Source of the DNA: Paramecium tetraurelia
Taxonomy: Eukaryota; Ciliophora; Oligohymenophorea; Peniculida; Parameciidae
Assembly: GCF_000165425.1 (NCBI RefSeq)
Contig: NW_001799034.1
Location: 100,794 to 164,793, forward strand
Length of the DNA: 64,000 nt
Direction: 5' to 3'
The notes beneath the pieces are model-generated. The model was given only the letters and a program-made list of their open reading frames with translations, was not told where the DNA came from and did not search any database. Position 1 is the first letter of the stretch, and every line of letters starts with the position of its first letter. Shown piece by piece: positions 48,514-62,484 of this stretch. The translations under genes were made by a program, and so were the position numbers.

Positions 48514-50081
48514 ATGGGAATATGTAGTAATAATAAACCAACCGGAGATATTAAACTAAATATTTTTCTAAAATCTCTGCTTTATCACAACAACATAAAT
48601 GAATAGTTTACAGCCCCTATTGGTACCATCAAGGATGAACCTTAATTACAAGCAGAATATTTCAACATATAAATTTGGAATTAATTTGAAGCCTTAAGAA
48701 AAGTTAGGGAGGATTAGAATTAGCTTTATAACATGCTTGCTTTCTTTGCATTTAAACAGGTTATCGAGAGAAATGACTAGGTTTTGTTATAAAAAATGTA
48801 AGCGGTATCCCAATCTTTACAATGGTAAGTGTAGGTAAAAGGAAAACAAAACATAAGCAACAACATGAATTTGAAAAATGAATTCCTCAATCTCCTGCAG
48901 AAGGTTGTTAAAGACAATTATCTTTTTGAATTGTATTATTCTGATATTAAAAACAATCGTAACTTCTATGTGTTATGTATAATATTTTTTAGAAACTGGG
49001 CTTTTGATATTGCATCAAAATACAAAGCGATACCTAGCAACTCAAATGAAATACAAAAAATGTTAGATTGGACTGTCCCATTCAATTTGACAGATTAAAT
49101 ACTATTTGGAGAAATAGTTCTAAATATGAACCTGTAATTGTTAATCTTATATTTATAGGAAAATTAACATATTCGATACATAAACTAAATCTCTATAACA
49201 ATTTGGGACAGCATAAAATGAAAATTATATTATAAAAAATAAAGATCAAATTTTCATCGGCTTGCCCAAACAGTATTTTAGCAGAGTCAAGCCTTCTGCC
49301 ATTATTTATCAATTATACAAGTACACAAATTAGGCTAGAAATGTGGCTGCAGAAATGCAGAGATTTGTTAGCGAAGATTTAAATTAATAAGAATTAATTT
49401 ATGAATATTAAATGACTCAAGAAATGTTTTAATAAATCAAGCTTAGAGGATTTAAAAGAGTGAGAGGAGATGGGAACTGCTTTTACACAGCCTTCATCTA
49501 TTAGTATCTATCAATAGTAATAACAAAGTTTGGAGATTAAGACTTTAAACAATTTGTAGAAATTTTACAAAAAATTGATTTCAATCTTACTCATGAAACT
49601 ATATAAAATTTCCCAGTCGAAATTAGAAAGGATCTAAAGTAAATATTTCTAAGTTTTATTTATGAAATAATTGGGAGTAACAATTAGATTTAAGCCTTTG
49701 AAAATGAGTTTTAAAATACTAGAAGTATCTTTTATGCCTTATCCATAATATATGCAAAAAATTTAATTCATTATTTTGTTGAGTAAAAGTAATCCAATTC
49801 TTATATTTAGTTACGAGTATAAAGTATTATTGGGAGAGGAAGCAGAAGAATAAATTTAGCAATGGGAACTTGAGACGGATAACATTTAAGTATTGCTTGT
49901 GATTTTAGCCAATTGTTTAAATCTTATTCTCCATTTCTATTTCATTGACGCTGATAACAAAACAATTGATTTACAACTCTATTAACAATCTTAGAATGAA
50001 CTAACAATCCCAAAATAAAACGTGTATTTACTATTTTGCCCAGGACATTATTGTATAGGATTACCTATAGAAAAAAAATGA
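48514..50081 (+). CDS. Otubain (OTU/C65 deubiquitinase), first of tandem pair
   Basis: ATG 48514 to TGA 50079-50081; introns of 25 nt (GTAATTG...TTATAG) and 22 nt (GTAATCC...TTTAG) leave 507 codons. The start MGICSNN is a textbook N-myristoylation (Gly2) and palmitoylation (Cys4) signal, so membrane anchoring by lipids is likely if this ATG is used. A helical linker of about 290 residues precedes the OTU domain. RVRGDGNCFYTAFIYQYL holds the catalytic Asp/Cys; FIDADNKTIDLQ and LLFCPGHYCIGL hold the closing strand and His. It should cleave ubiquitin from membrane-associated targets. Confidence 0.88.
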
Positions 50082-50164
50082 TTTTGAAAAAACTATTCCG
50101 CATATTTTATATATCACATATAATTTGATTGATCAATTTATATTTCTATTTATTATTTGATTTA

Positions 50165-51109
50165 ATGTTTTAAATACCCAAAGATTACCTAGTTAATTGC
50201 CTATATAAAAAGAACCAAGATCCTAATAAAAACTTGGAAAATAATGAAGATGACGAGATATTTAAAAAAAAAATCGAGGAAAGAGTATTTACTTATAAAA
50301 AAAATAAAAACGATAAGGACTTAGAAGTTCTATAGTAAATCTATAATGAAGCCTATAAATCTAAACCAATGGATGATTGCCATAAAAGATTCATAAAAAG
50401 TATAAGGTCCAATACTTAGTTATTTAATTATTATTCTATCAAATAATTATAAGAAAAACATAAATTGCTGAAGTTATGTAGTAAATACAGGGAAGTAAGA
50501 GGTGATGGCAATTGCTTTTATACTGCCTTAGGCTACAGATTCTTATAGATACTATTGTGTGAATATAACTTAGAGGAATTTAACTATTTTTTGGATAAAA
50601 TTGAGCAAATAGACCTCCCATTCAAAGTATATTGCAAGACTATAAAAATACCTGAAGAAATCCAGAAAAATTTACGAAATGAATTTCTATTCCGATTATG
50701 TGAGATTAGATAAATTGAAGACAAGAACGAAAGACTTAATAAATTGATGGAATAATATTCAGCCTATGAATCTAAAGGAGATATCGATGGTAACTTTTTT
50801 GCTTTGACAACAATCTTCTTTCGAAATGTTTCATATTATGTAGCTGCAAAAAGTGAGTTTGCCGAAAGTATCTTTGATATTGATAATCTGTTAATTTGGG
50901 GAGAGGAATGCAACAATAATGAGATAGTAATCAAAGAACTTTCAGAGTTCTTGAGAGTGTAATGAATTATGTTTAAATATTCTAGAATGATTGTTTTGGT
51001 GTTCATAAAAAATGGTACTACTTCGAGCATTGAATATTCTGGGGAGCTTCATTACCATCAAATATTGCTTCTTTTCCAGCCTGGACATTATAATATTGGA
51101 TTTGAATGA
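50165..51109 (+). CDS. Otubain (OTU/C65 deubiquitinase), second of tandem pair
   Basis: ATG 50165 to TGA 51107-51109, one 27-nt in-phase intron (GTAATGAATT...CTAG) that hides a TGA; 305 residues. It is shorter than its upstream neighbour, lacking the long linker. The catalytic motifs are complete: EVRGDGNCFYTALGYRFLQILL and LFQPGHYNIGFE, the latter at the very C-terminus. The N-terminus is charged with no membrane signal. OTUB1-like proteins of this size cleave Lys48-linked chains and some inhibit E2 enzymes; which applies here cannot be told from sequence. The gene begins 84 bases after the upstream otubain stop. Confidence 0.88.
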
Positions 51110-51125
51110 AATTATATATATTATA

Positions 51126-54102
51126 TCAAGAAAACTTGGATTTATGATGTCCTTTAATTAGTTTGGTTTTGAAAGCATTTTTGCTTGAATATACACCTGA
51201 TGATAGTTATTATTATTTGAATTCTTAAAGATCAGTTAGAATATTATAATTATCTTCTTCTTCTTCATCATAGTCTTATTATTAGAATACATCTTTATAT
51301 TCTGAGTCATCATATTTTTTTGGATCTTGATCATTTAGATTTTGTTGATTCTAGTAAGTAAACTGTTTTTATTTGAATTATTCATATGTCTTCAAAGCAT
51401 TCTTTGCTCTACTCAAGGCCTTCTCTTTCTTGTCTTCTTTTTCTGCTTAAATTAATTATTATTATTATTCCTTTTGCTACTTACTACCATATAATCGGTC
51501 CAATAATTGTTGTTTAGATGAACTGATTTACCCATCAGTTTTTTCAACTTTAGTTGGAATAATAGTGTCTTTGAGTTCTTCTAATAATTCATTAGCTTCC
51601 TGTTCTGCGGCATCGGCCCTAGATTTTTCATCTATTCTGTAACCCCAATTAACATCATGGCCCAAAATCAATGCTCCTATTTTTGAGATTTATCCATTTC
51701 TAAATGCCCACAAATAACAACAACAATCAAATGAGGATGTTGCAAAATGCGATCCATCTTTACAGACTTCGATATAAGTTATCCCATCTTGATGAGCCTT
51801 TCTTTGATATCCAACCTCCTTAATATCTCCGATTACAAATATCTATTAAATATTTGATTCTTTAATACTTAAGCAATATCTTCTTATCCATAATCCATGG
51901 CTGTTACAAATGTATCAGCATCATTGTTCTTTCTCGTCTTTATCTTTTACTCTACTTAATGTAGATCCACTTTATCTAAGACTTGTTTAATATTCCAGAT
52001 TTTTAGATTACCTAATTCATCACCCAAATATAATAAATCATCATCATAATTTATTGAAGTCACAGGAAACTATTGATAGATGTTAAATTTACTGTTTCTT
52101 CTTAATTAGTCAAAGAGATGGCTTTATATGTTTTTTACAATAATAATTTTGATTTGAATTTGCTTTCCAAAACTCCTATGAAATACACATTTCCGATAGA
52201 ATCAACACTTACAATGCAATTATGGGATTCCAAAAACATTACTTTTTTCAACTCATATTAGCATTTCCAGACTAGTTCTTGTCTGTAAGAAACTAAATCT
52301 ATAATAAAGATAGCTCCATCATCAGCACAACTGACTAAATGTTCACTATCTTATTTAACATGCAATGAATTAACACTTAGATGATGCTGTTTCATTTTGT
52401 ATCTACATGATTTGTGAGCATCTTGAGAGTCCTCATCATGAATGTTGACAGTATCTTCTCTGCTGCAACTAATGACTCTTCTATTAGTATCATTGCTCCA
52501 ATGAGCTAAATCAGTGATCATCTTGTGATGTCTTTCAAATTTTTTCATTTTAGCACCATTCTTAATATTGACAGTGAATATTCTGCCTTCAGCATCTCCA
52601 ATAAACAACTTCCTTTATCTTGCATCAATAATCATAGTAGTTAATTCAGCAACACTCAATTCTCTATAAACCTATTGCAATTTCCCAGTTCTAGCATCCC
52701 AAGTTTTAACGCTATCAGGATGAAGAGTGATAAAACATGTTAGAGTTTAATTATATAAAACTTTTAAACACATTTTCTCATCTGTCAACATCTAATCTTT
52801 GGGCTCATCATATTCATAAAAGAACATCTTTCTTGCACCTACAACAATTTATTTTTTTGGATAGGTTAATGTAAATGCTTAGATTTCATCTGCAGGAACA
52901 TTGAAAGTTTAGATTTATAAAAAGTTTCTGACATCCCAAACTTTCACCATTCCAGAAATATCTGCTGTAACTACTTAAGATGTTCTAGGCAAGCATTTTA
53001 CTCCAACTAATGGATGATTATGACCTCTAAGTAAGAAAATCTTTTCTTTTACATAAGTATTCCACACAAATGCTTCATGATCCAATCCAGCACTAATCAA
53101 ACACTAATTCATGGGACTCCAATCACTCCAATCTAAACTATACACACCTTTTTCATGGCCTCTTAGCTCTTTCTTAGGTTGATGTGTAGCACTGTCCCAT
53201 AAACAAATATTGCCATCTAAACCACCTGTCACTAGAGTGTTTTACTAATCTATTGCCAATATATCACCGATAGGAGAAGAGTGTCCGTATTATTGGGAGT
53301 CTCTTTTAATAAAAGGGTTCCAACCTGATAAGGTCCCTCTTTCTTTTAAATCGTATGTGTCATATATATGAATTATAGAATCCGATCCACCTGTGTATAA
53401 GAAATTAGATTAAGAGGAACTCCACCTTGCATATCTCATACACAATTATATTTCTGGGACCGAGAGAATTTACTTTAAGTTGAAACTACTTGAGTCCCAG
53501 AAATTTATTGTTAAATCATTACTGCTACTCGCAATTAAATTTTAATCAGGAATAAATTCTGCAGATAATACATATCCTTTGTGAGCATTTACATTCCAAA
53601 TTAGTTCACTTGTATTAGAGTTGTATACCTTAAATTTTGGAGACTCTTTCTCCAATACTAAAAGCATTTTCAATCTGTCAAAGAAATACACTCTATCGAT
53701 CACTGTCTCATGCTTTTGTTCATCTTTAATGTTTTCTGCTGGATGATAACTTTTTATTACATCTTTAAATGATCTGTCATTTCTTAATAATCCTAATTCA
53801 ATTATGTGATTGCTAAATTCCACCCATTCCATCGTACCATCACCATTAACATCTATTTCTTTAAATAATTCAATTAATGCTAACGTTATTTTCTTGGTCT
53901 CCTCTTTTGAATCCTTATTGTAATCCAAGTGCTCCAACATGACTTTGAGAAACTGTTAGATGGTCAATCCTTATCCTTTTGAATTTTTATCTGGGAAGCA
54001 TCTTTCTATTACTGCCATTTTCTTCTTATGCAATTTCTCCATAATATCTATTTCTTTTTTTTCATAATCCTAATCATAATCCTCATAATCTTAGTTCTTC
54101 AT
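51126..54102 (-). CDS. EF-hand/WD40 protein (WDR49/EFCAB8-like)
   Basis: ATG 54102 to TGA 51126; introns of 23 and 26 nt leave 976 codons. An acidic, Tyr-rich start leads to an EF-hand near residue 80 with a complete loop ([12 protein letters not shown]). At least ten WD40-type blades follow ([50 protein letters not shown]), enough for two beta-propellers. The last 200 residues are Gln/Lys/Glu-rich. The domain order resembles vertebrate WDR49/WDR64-type proteins linked to cilia, so a calcium-sensitive axonemal scaffold is a reasonable inference. It converges on the tandem otubains, with only 16 bases between stops. Confidence 0.88.
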
Positions 54103-54228
54103 TATTCTTTACAATTATTAACAATAATAAATTAATTATAAATACACATTGATTGTGTAACATTCAAATTAATATTATCTTAGTAATCATCTTACTGTCA
54201 CCTGACATTGGATGAAAGGAAACAAGAA

Positions 54229-57200
54229 ATGTTATTAGTCATAATTACTATACAAAAAATAGACATGTCGATTAAATTTATATTATTTAATAATATGATA
54301 AAAAAAGAATGCAACAAAAATATATTATTACAAAAAAATCACTTTTTGTTAGGAACAGATGATACTCAAACTGAAATAGTCATTAAATATGCAAACAAAT
54401 AGTTTAGTTTCAAAGCCTATAATTAGAAAATCCATTTTTCTTACGATGAATTTATATAGACAATCAAAGTTCTTTCGTAAACTAATTCCAATATTTTTCG
54501 TTGTTATAATGAGATTTAACAAAGCAGGACAGAAGAGGAGGAAATTTATAATATCTCATAAGCCTTATAATATTATTAGGACATCTTCATATATAAAGAT
54601 AATCAAATATTTTTAATTGATGAATATCAAAGGTTTTAGAGATTAGAGTTAAAAAGTAAGATTTTAAAGGATAAATAGAAGAAGCTGCCTATTGCCAATT
54701 TTTATAAAAAGAAAAACATCTAAATAGCCAAATTCAAACCGTTAACTATTATAAAATTAGAACAAGATTATTGTATATTATACTAATCTAGCAATTAATA
54801 TTATCTCAAATTCCAGTAGTCAAAAAGAATTACTAATAAACTTAAAATATTGCCTATTGTAGAATAGAAATTTGGAAAAATCAATAAGGATAACTTTAAT
54901 GATATCTTCTCAGTTTAAAATGAACAACTCGATTACTCTGATTATATTTATAATCTTTGCTAAAATGTTTAAGAGCTTAAGATTGATAGCAAGTATATCT
55001 CTGCCATTAATCGAATTCAAAGATTTGTGCTTAGAAGATAATTAAAATCTAAGTTGTCCATAAATTAAAAGTAACAAAAGTATAAGATTTTATGGAGAAA
55101 ATCCTTAATTTGGGAGGACAGTGCCTTTTTTCTATTAATAGCATTGAACCAAGATACTAATAATAATTAATCTATTTTGATTGAAGGGAAATAAATAGAC
55201 CATTCCTTAGGTAGAGAAGTTTATGGATTATAACAAAAACTATTTTTGAAGTATGAAATGAGAGATATTTTAATTACTTCCAATAAAATGTTATAATAAG
55301 TTGAAATTGTTCACGAAGGATCAAATTTGAGACTGAAATCAGAATAATTTGATTAAATTTACGGAAGAATATTCCAATATGATAATTCTGAGATGGAGTA
55401 AACATTGAATTTAAGAATTGCAAAGTCGAATTCATATCGAAATTAATATGTCTAAAATGGGTTTCTAAATCATTTACAATTAGATAACCAATAAGAAAAT
55501 AAACTTGACTAAAAAAACATAAAATCCCTCTTTAAGTTGTTTTACTTTTAATATAGGAGACACAAATTATAGAACATTGTCTAATATACCCCAAAAGATA
55601 TATTATCATTCCCAATTCACTTTTTAACTGAATCAGAAATGGCAAACTTAACTTAACATGACCATGACACAGATATTTAAAATGTAGAAAATGAAGAACA
55701 TCAAATACAATATAAAAGTATTGAATACAAAACAACACTTAATGAATGGGATTTTATTCACTCTATAATGTTTGAAGAAATTAACTTCTAAAATTATTTA
55801 TATAAAGTAAGGATTTACTATTCTAAAGAATTCTTCAAGGAATTAACTCTTCAGATTTAAAGTATAAACTTATTCCATAAATATGTTATTTCAAGCATCT
55901 CAAATATGGTTTTTAACAAAAAGTTGATTGAAATTGTTCATAATATAAATTCTAATTTAGTCTCAAATTCTTTTGTTGTTAATAATGATATAATGCAGGA
56001 AATAGTGAAAAATCTAATGGTTTTCAAAATTTAAAGGAGAGTTAGATTCTTCTAATTTATATAGCGCTATCATACGAGAAATTCAAATTTTCTATTAAGG
56101 ATTTCATACATCTTCTCGTAAAATCAATACTTCAAAATTATCTTTAGATATAAAAAGAAAAAAATTAGAATCCTTTTTAATCAACAATTATTTTTGCTAG
56201 ATCTAGTAAAGTTAGCCAACTTTTACACTTTAACTAAATCGTAACAATCACATTATTAAATATCAAGCTTTTCGCAATTCTTAGCCATTTAGAACTCAAC
56301 TAATTAGAATGATTATAGATTTAAATTAAGTAAATTAATAAATTTTCTCGAAAACATTATTAAGATCAGACATAACTCCTTGTATTTTTCCTTAAAATTG
56401 CCAATATCATAAGTTAAATAACAGTATCTTAAATCGAAATCCTACACTCCAAACTAAGCTTATCATAAAAAAATTATAACCATTCAAAGATTCTATCGAT
56501 TAATATTAGCTTAATCCTTTCTAAATGCTCTTAAAAAAGCACAATAAAAACAATAAAACAAATTGAGGCATCAATGTATTAGAAAAATACAAGGAAAATA
56601 TTATATTATATATTGCTATGAAATATCACAAGTCGAACTTTTAGCAAAAGCAGTTCAGTACAAAGAGAAGTGTAATTGTTTCTAAAAGTGTTTCAAATTT
56701 AAGCAATCTGACTTTATCAATTATAAATAAATGAACAAGTATCAATTCTTGGCAAATTGTATTGATTTAGTTGATGGTGAAATTCAATTCATATTAGAGA
56801 ATTACTAAGTGTAACAATCTAGTGAAGTTGCTCAGAATGATAATGAATATTAAAACTTACAAGATTAGTCATACCATAGATAGATTCGATCAAGGTTAAT
56901 CAATACTAAGAGAGATCGAAACGTACTATATAATGTTGTTTACTCTAATCAAAAAATTCTAAATTCTTCGTGTGATTCATTTTTAATTAATATCAACTTA
57001 AAATCAATGAGAAATGTTTATCATTCAGAAGATAAGCATACCTTAATTAGAAATGTAGCAGAAACAAGCTTAGATAATATCAAATATGAAAATAACAATT
57101 TAAAAGTCAATATATCCAAGATTATTCCTGAAAAGCTTAAATTTTCCTAAAAACCTCGATTTTAGGCATGCTAAAAAATATTGAGGTAAAAAGCCTAGGT

Positions 57201-57780
57201 GGAGGTTTTACACAAGACCACCTAAAGATTTGAAAATCAAAAGTATTTATTATAAATATAATTTGTAATCGAGTAAGCAAGATCAATAATTCCAATTCAG
57301 AAAGATAACCATTTTGGGTTATTTTAAACAGAATTTAAGATCCTGGCCATCAATATGAAAACTAAAATAGAAATACATTGGAATATATCATTTGAAAATG
57401 CAATATTGTTAACTTCTAAAACGTAGAAAGATGAAATCACACAAGGTATAATATAAAACCTTTCTTTATTGAATGATAGGTTTTTATTTGTGACATCTAA
57501 AACAGAAATTAAATTTGAAAATGTTATATTTATAAAATTAAAGTGTATCCAAGCGATTTAGAAAGTGTGTAGAACAAGAAAATTTTAAAAGAATTACTTA
57601 ATTTATAGGAATATCAAAAAAATGAAATCTTAGATAATTCTTCATACTACACATTAAGATTATATCATTATAGTATAAATCTCAAGAGAAATAATATATA
57701 ATTAGTCAATATGGTTATTTATTTGGGATTTGAAGAATTTTAATTTGAAAAAAATGGAAGTATAATTAACGAAAGTATGA
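54229..57780 (+). CDS. Large IQ-motif-rich protein, unknown
   Basis: From ATG 54229 (the frame is open from 54208, but with no ATG) to TGA 57778-57780, 1,183 residues with no TGA in 3.5 kb. Scattered basic IQ-like motifs are visible: INRIQRFVLRRQLKSK near residue 265, IQRRVRFFQF, IQRFYRLILAQSFLNALKKA and IQAIQKVCRTRKFQKNYL. These bind calmodulin or other EF-hand proteins in myosins and ciliary proteins. The rest is Gln/Asn/Lys-rich and shows no motor or enzyme domain. It may be a calmodulin-binding cytoskeletal scaffold. It diverges from the EF-hand/WD40 gene across about 125 bases. Confidence 0.75.
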
Positions 57781-58068
57781 TATAAATAACAATTCTAGTA
57801 TTTACATTTTTGGAACATTAGCCCCTAAGCTTTTGCAAAGACTCTCTTACATTAGGTAGTAATTACAAATGATAGAATATTCTTTAAAAAGTTTAATGAA
57901 CTAGAATTTTAAAATAAGTTTGAAAGATTTTTGAATTGATGGCGTGAATGATATTGTATCCATAAGAATAAATATTTTTTGCAATACAATTATCTTTTTA
58001 TTGATTTGTTTAAAATTCATCCAATTAAAAATATATTAATTATTTTAAAAAAAGAGGTAACTTTAGAA

Positions 58069-61000
58069 TCATTTAACAGATTCAAAAATTAAATGCGTAA
58101 CTCTTATGGAGCGTGTCTGCTTCTACTTATATTAAAGGCATCTATGTTTAATTTTTTAAATTATCAAAATTATCTATTTAATGAAAATTCCCAATAAACC
58201 AGATATCAGTACATATATTTAAGCAAAGCCTAGTAATATCTTATTTTCATCGCTAATCAAATAATTATAATCTTCTAAATGTAATATTGACGTCAGATTA
58301 AAGATTATGATTGATGTTTCCAATAGGATAATTTGGAATTTATCCAATTTCTCCAAATTGAATTTTACAAAAGCTAAAAATAATAAGTAAATCACATTTG
58401 TTGTGCTTAACATTAATAATTGAATTAAAGAATGATTTTGAAAACAAATTAAGAAGTAGCAAAAAAAAAACTGTTTAAGTAGGTAAATTGCCTTGAACCT
58501 TTTATTCAAATCAGAGTTTATTCTTGATAAGCCTCCTTTTAATGATGAGATAACAAATTTTACTGTAGCAAGCAAAGTCATATACGATAAGACATTTTAT
58601 ATTCGAGAAATAGTATCAAAATTTGATGTGGATTCTAAATATAAAAATGTTTTAAATAATATGTCCCAAGCATTTGCTAATAGCAAACTTTCTATTCCAT
58701 CCTGGTTAAATTAATAGACAAAAACTAAGATATAATGGAAAAAGCCAAATAACCAATTGAATAATTTAGGGAGTACCTTGGATTGTATATTTCTTAATTT
58801 GAAAACTAACAAATTTTAAATCTGAATTTTATAAACTAATCTAAAACTGACTTAACCGATGGCTTTCAATATAATTACAAATATAAAGGTTGAAAAACTT
58901 TAAACGACAAAAAATTGCAGATTAGTTATTAAATGGGCATTAAGATTGTAAAACCTTAATTTAGCATATGACTCAATAAAGTCGGAATAGAGAAATATTT
59001 AATAAAATTAACCTATTTTTAGAAATTCTAAAACTGGAATAATGCTTATTAAATTAGTGGCTTCAAAAAAAAGGTAAAGATTTTCAGGGTAGATAATATT
59101 TGCATACTTTAAATACGATTAATACTGTAGGCTGTCCAATATTTCTACAAAAATTTGGAAATTTCCAGAAATTAACATGATAACACTACCAATTCCTTAA
59201 GCCATAATCATAGCTTCTTAATATTTGGTGAGTTGCCTAGTTTTTTCAACATCGGATTAACTCAGCTTAGTAAATTATTTGAGTAATAATTATTCAGATG
59301 GATTTAGTAATTCCAAATTATATTAATTAAACGCCACATTCATTAGAGTTAATTATAATCTTGTGAGACTACTATTATTTGATGTTAAGAACTCTAATTT
59401 TACTTGAAATTAATAGTTAAGAATTTAATTTATAACTGGTTAGAAGTTCGATTCTAGATTTATTGCATAATCTTCAGGATTTATTTCATCAACACTGAAA
59501 TCAAAAAGAGATTATAAATCATAACTATCCTTAAAAAAGATTGCTTAGGAAAATGATATCTCAATATAATATTTATTATATGTTTAGTTTAAGAATTTCA
59601 CTATCATATAAGGAGACTCAGAGTATTCACATTCTGAGTAACTATTGTTTTTGTCTTAACATTTATAATCAATTTCAATTTTACAATTTGAAGAACAACC
59701 GTCCACATCATTAAGATTGCCATCGTCACATTATTCATCGTAAGATTTAATTCCACTTCCACAGTCATTCTAACAAATATTTTACTCAAATTAAAAATAT
59801 TGTTAGCACTCTTAACAAATTCCTTCATCGCAATCTATGCAATATTAAGAACAAGAATATTGGCAATTATAGCATCCATCAAATTAAATGTTATTTCCAT
59901 CATCGCATTATTCTGTTTATTATATTATACCATCACCACAGATTGGAAGGCATATCCCATCTTTATTGGTTTCTCCAGTTGGACAATTATCATAACAAGT
60001 ACCATCAATACAATTATTGCATTCAGTTAAACAAGATAGCTAGCATTTATGATTTATCTCAATAAAAGGCCATAAACAAAGAAAACATCTTTTTGAATCA
60101 ATACAAAATTCACAATTTTCAGGGCAAGCAAATCTACAATTTATACAATCATCTAAATTTGAATCACATTCTTCTTATGATATAATTGCTACTTAATTAT
60201 CCCCACAAATTTATTGGCATGATCCGTTAATAAGCGACCAACCTCCTATGCAAGAAAAACAATATGAATTCTAACATTAAAGACATTAAATCTGACAACT
60301 ACCATTACATTTATAGCATCCTATTTCAATTAAACTAATATGATGTTCATCTTTGAATACTAGTATTCCTTTGGTAATCTAAGATATACATTAGTTCTTT
60401 AATAGAAAATAATCAACCAAGCATTTTTTACATTTACCGTATTCGCAAATTTCGCAATATTAAGGACATTACAATATTTTACTGTCATTTTCAACCTATG
60501 ATATTCCAAGATTACATTGGATGTCATTATCCTCACAACAACTGACATTGTTCTTCTCAGTAATTTAATTTTGATTTACGTTTGAAGTAATACAATTAAG
60601 AAATCTAAAGTTAGTTTTAATCTCCAAACATTTACCACTTATTAATTAATATGTTGGGTTACAATACTAACAAACTCCAAAAATACATTCATAACAGTTT
60701 TATATACATTAAAAATAACAATTATTACATCCATCATTCGGAATAGTATTTCCATCGTCACATTCTTCATCCTATTGAATTATACCATCTCCGCATACTT
60801 TCTTTTCATTTTCCTCTTAAGCAAATGAAAATTAATTATAATCAACTTAACTTTGATCTAATGTAAATTCTCCATAATTTCGAATGCATATTCCATTTGA
60901 GTAATAATATCCTGAATTGCACATCTAACATTAACCAAATTGACATTTTTGGCAGTTCACAGGACATGCAAACTTACATTCATGACACCCATCAAAAGGA

Positions 61001-62276
61001 AAATTATTGCCATCATCACATTGCTCATTTCCTGTGATTAATTTATCTCCACAAGAAGGGTCGCAACTTTTATTTAAAGCATTATAATCCCATCTAGTAT
61101 CACACATCAGACATTCTCCTCTAACACAAAATGTACATCCTTCCAAACAAGATTCTTACTTAGCAAAACAACCATCAAACGGTGCTAAATTGTCATCAAC
61201 ACATGAGATTAAGTTTATTGGCCCTCGTAGAATTACAGACAATTCACGAATACATACAGTGCCATCTACACTATATATTTCTAATTTAATTTGATTTCTA
61301 GTATCGTCTATTGTCCAAGTTCTATAATCCACTTACTTTTTATCATTAATTAGTCCATACTTCCATTCATCATTTATGTAAACTCTAACAATTATAGGCA
61401 AGGCTGAAATATATTCAATTCTAAATTGTATTATTAAAGAAATATGATCTGGCAGTGTAAGATAAGTTATTGCAGAATCCCATTTATTTAATACAAGCAT
61501 TTTTAGTTAAACTATAATTACTCACACTATTACAATCATTTGTCATTTATGTAAAAGACGGAAATTTATTCTTTATCCAACCTTCAAGCCCATTATCAAG
61601 GTTTTTCAGTTGAAAAAAAGACTTCCACAATATCCACATCGTGCAATCATTCGTAGAATCTAAGCAAAATTGACATCCTGACTGACATTCATTTAATGTT
61701 ATAGAGAAATCAGTAAGTCCCCAATAGTTCTTAATATTTTAAAATAACACATACAGCGCTTGAACAATCAGAGCGTATTTCAACAATAATAGAATTTAAT
61801 GTATGCAAAAGCACATTACTATTTAATGAAGAACTAAAGTCTGAGCCAGTACCTGCACATAAATTCGATCCTATATTATCTGGATAATACCAAGATTTTG
61901 TCCATTAATCTATCACAATATAAAAGTACTGAGAAGTTGGCCAATCATCAATTCTAAAGATATTTTTTATATTAAACTTCCAAAAATTGAAATCTATGCT
62001 CACACCATAATGAGGTGGCAGTGAGAAATAATTCATTATTGCTGTTTGTTATGACGAATAACATCCGAAGATCTGGTATCCCCCAAACATTAGGTTTCCT
62101 CCACAACTGTATGTATGAACAGTGGCCCCATTATAAGGGTTTTTAATTAACCACCCTAAATGAATATGATAATATCTACCTTCGTCACCAGATATTGATG
62201 ATGTAACAAAATGTTAAATATAATATGCTTCAACAATTATTCCTAAAATCTGAAAATGGAAGAACCGAACAAACAT
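58069..62276 (-). CDS. Large cysteine-rich receptor-like membrane protein with CDDGN repeats
   Basis: ATG 62276 to TGA 58069, roughly 1,370 residues. A 25-nt intron (GTATGTG...ATTAAG) lies near 61740; other introns remain unfixed. A signal-like start (HFQILGIIVEAYY) is followed by an extracellular region with a beta-rich domain (HLGWLIKNPYNGATVH). Many Cys modules follow, several with EECDDGN or EQCDDGN...DGC, as in the DUF4215-type repeat. After about residue 900 come several hydrophobic segments (FVIILKAIGQVSF, WLFGFFHYILVFV, LLMLSTTNVIYLLFLAFV, IYVLISGLLGIFI). The protein ends in a Lys/Arg/Gln-rich cytoplasmic tail. Surface sensing or adhesion is likely. Confidence 0.75.
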
Positions 62277-62484
62277 TAAATAAATAATTATGTAAGAAAA
62301 CTAAAATAAGTCTGATATAATCAATGTTTTATGACAAAACAAACTGAATAGCTTGCTATTCTTAGTGATAATAATTAACCATCAGTGGTGCCTTTGATTA
62401 TTTGTATTTTATACAAAAGGTTTGACTTCAATAGCTGTAACATAATTCTAACACTATTATTTTTCTTGGACTTTTCTCGATAAA

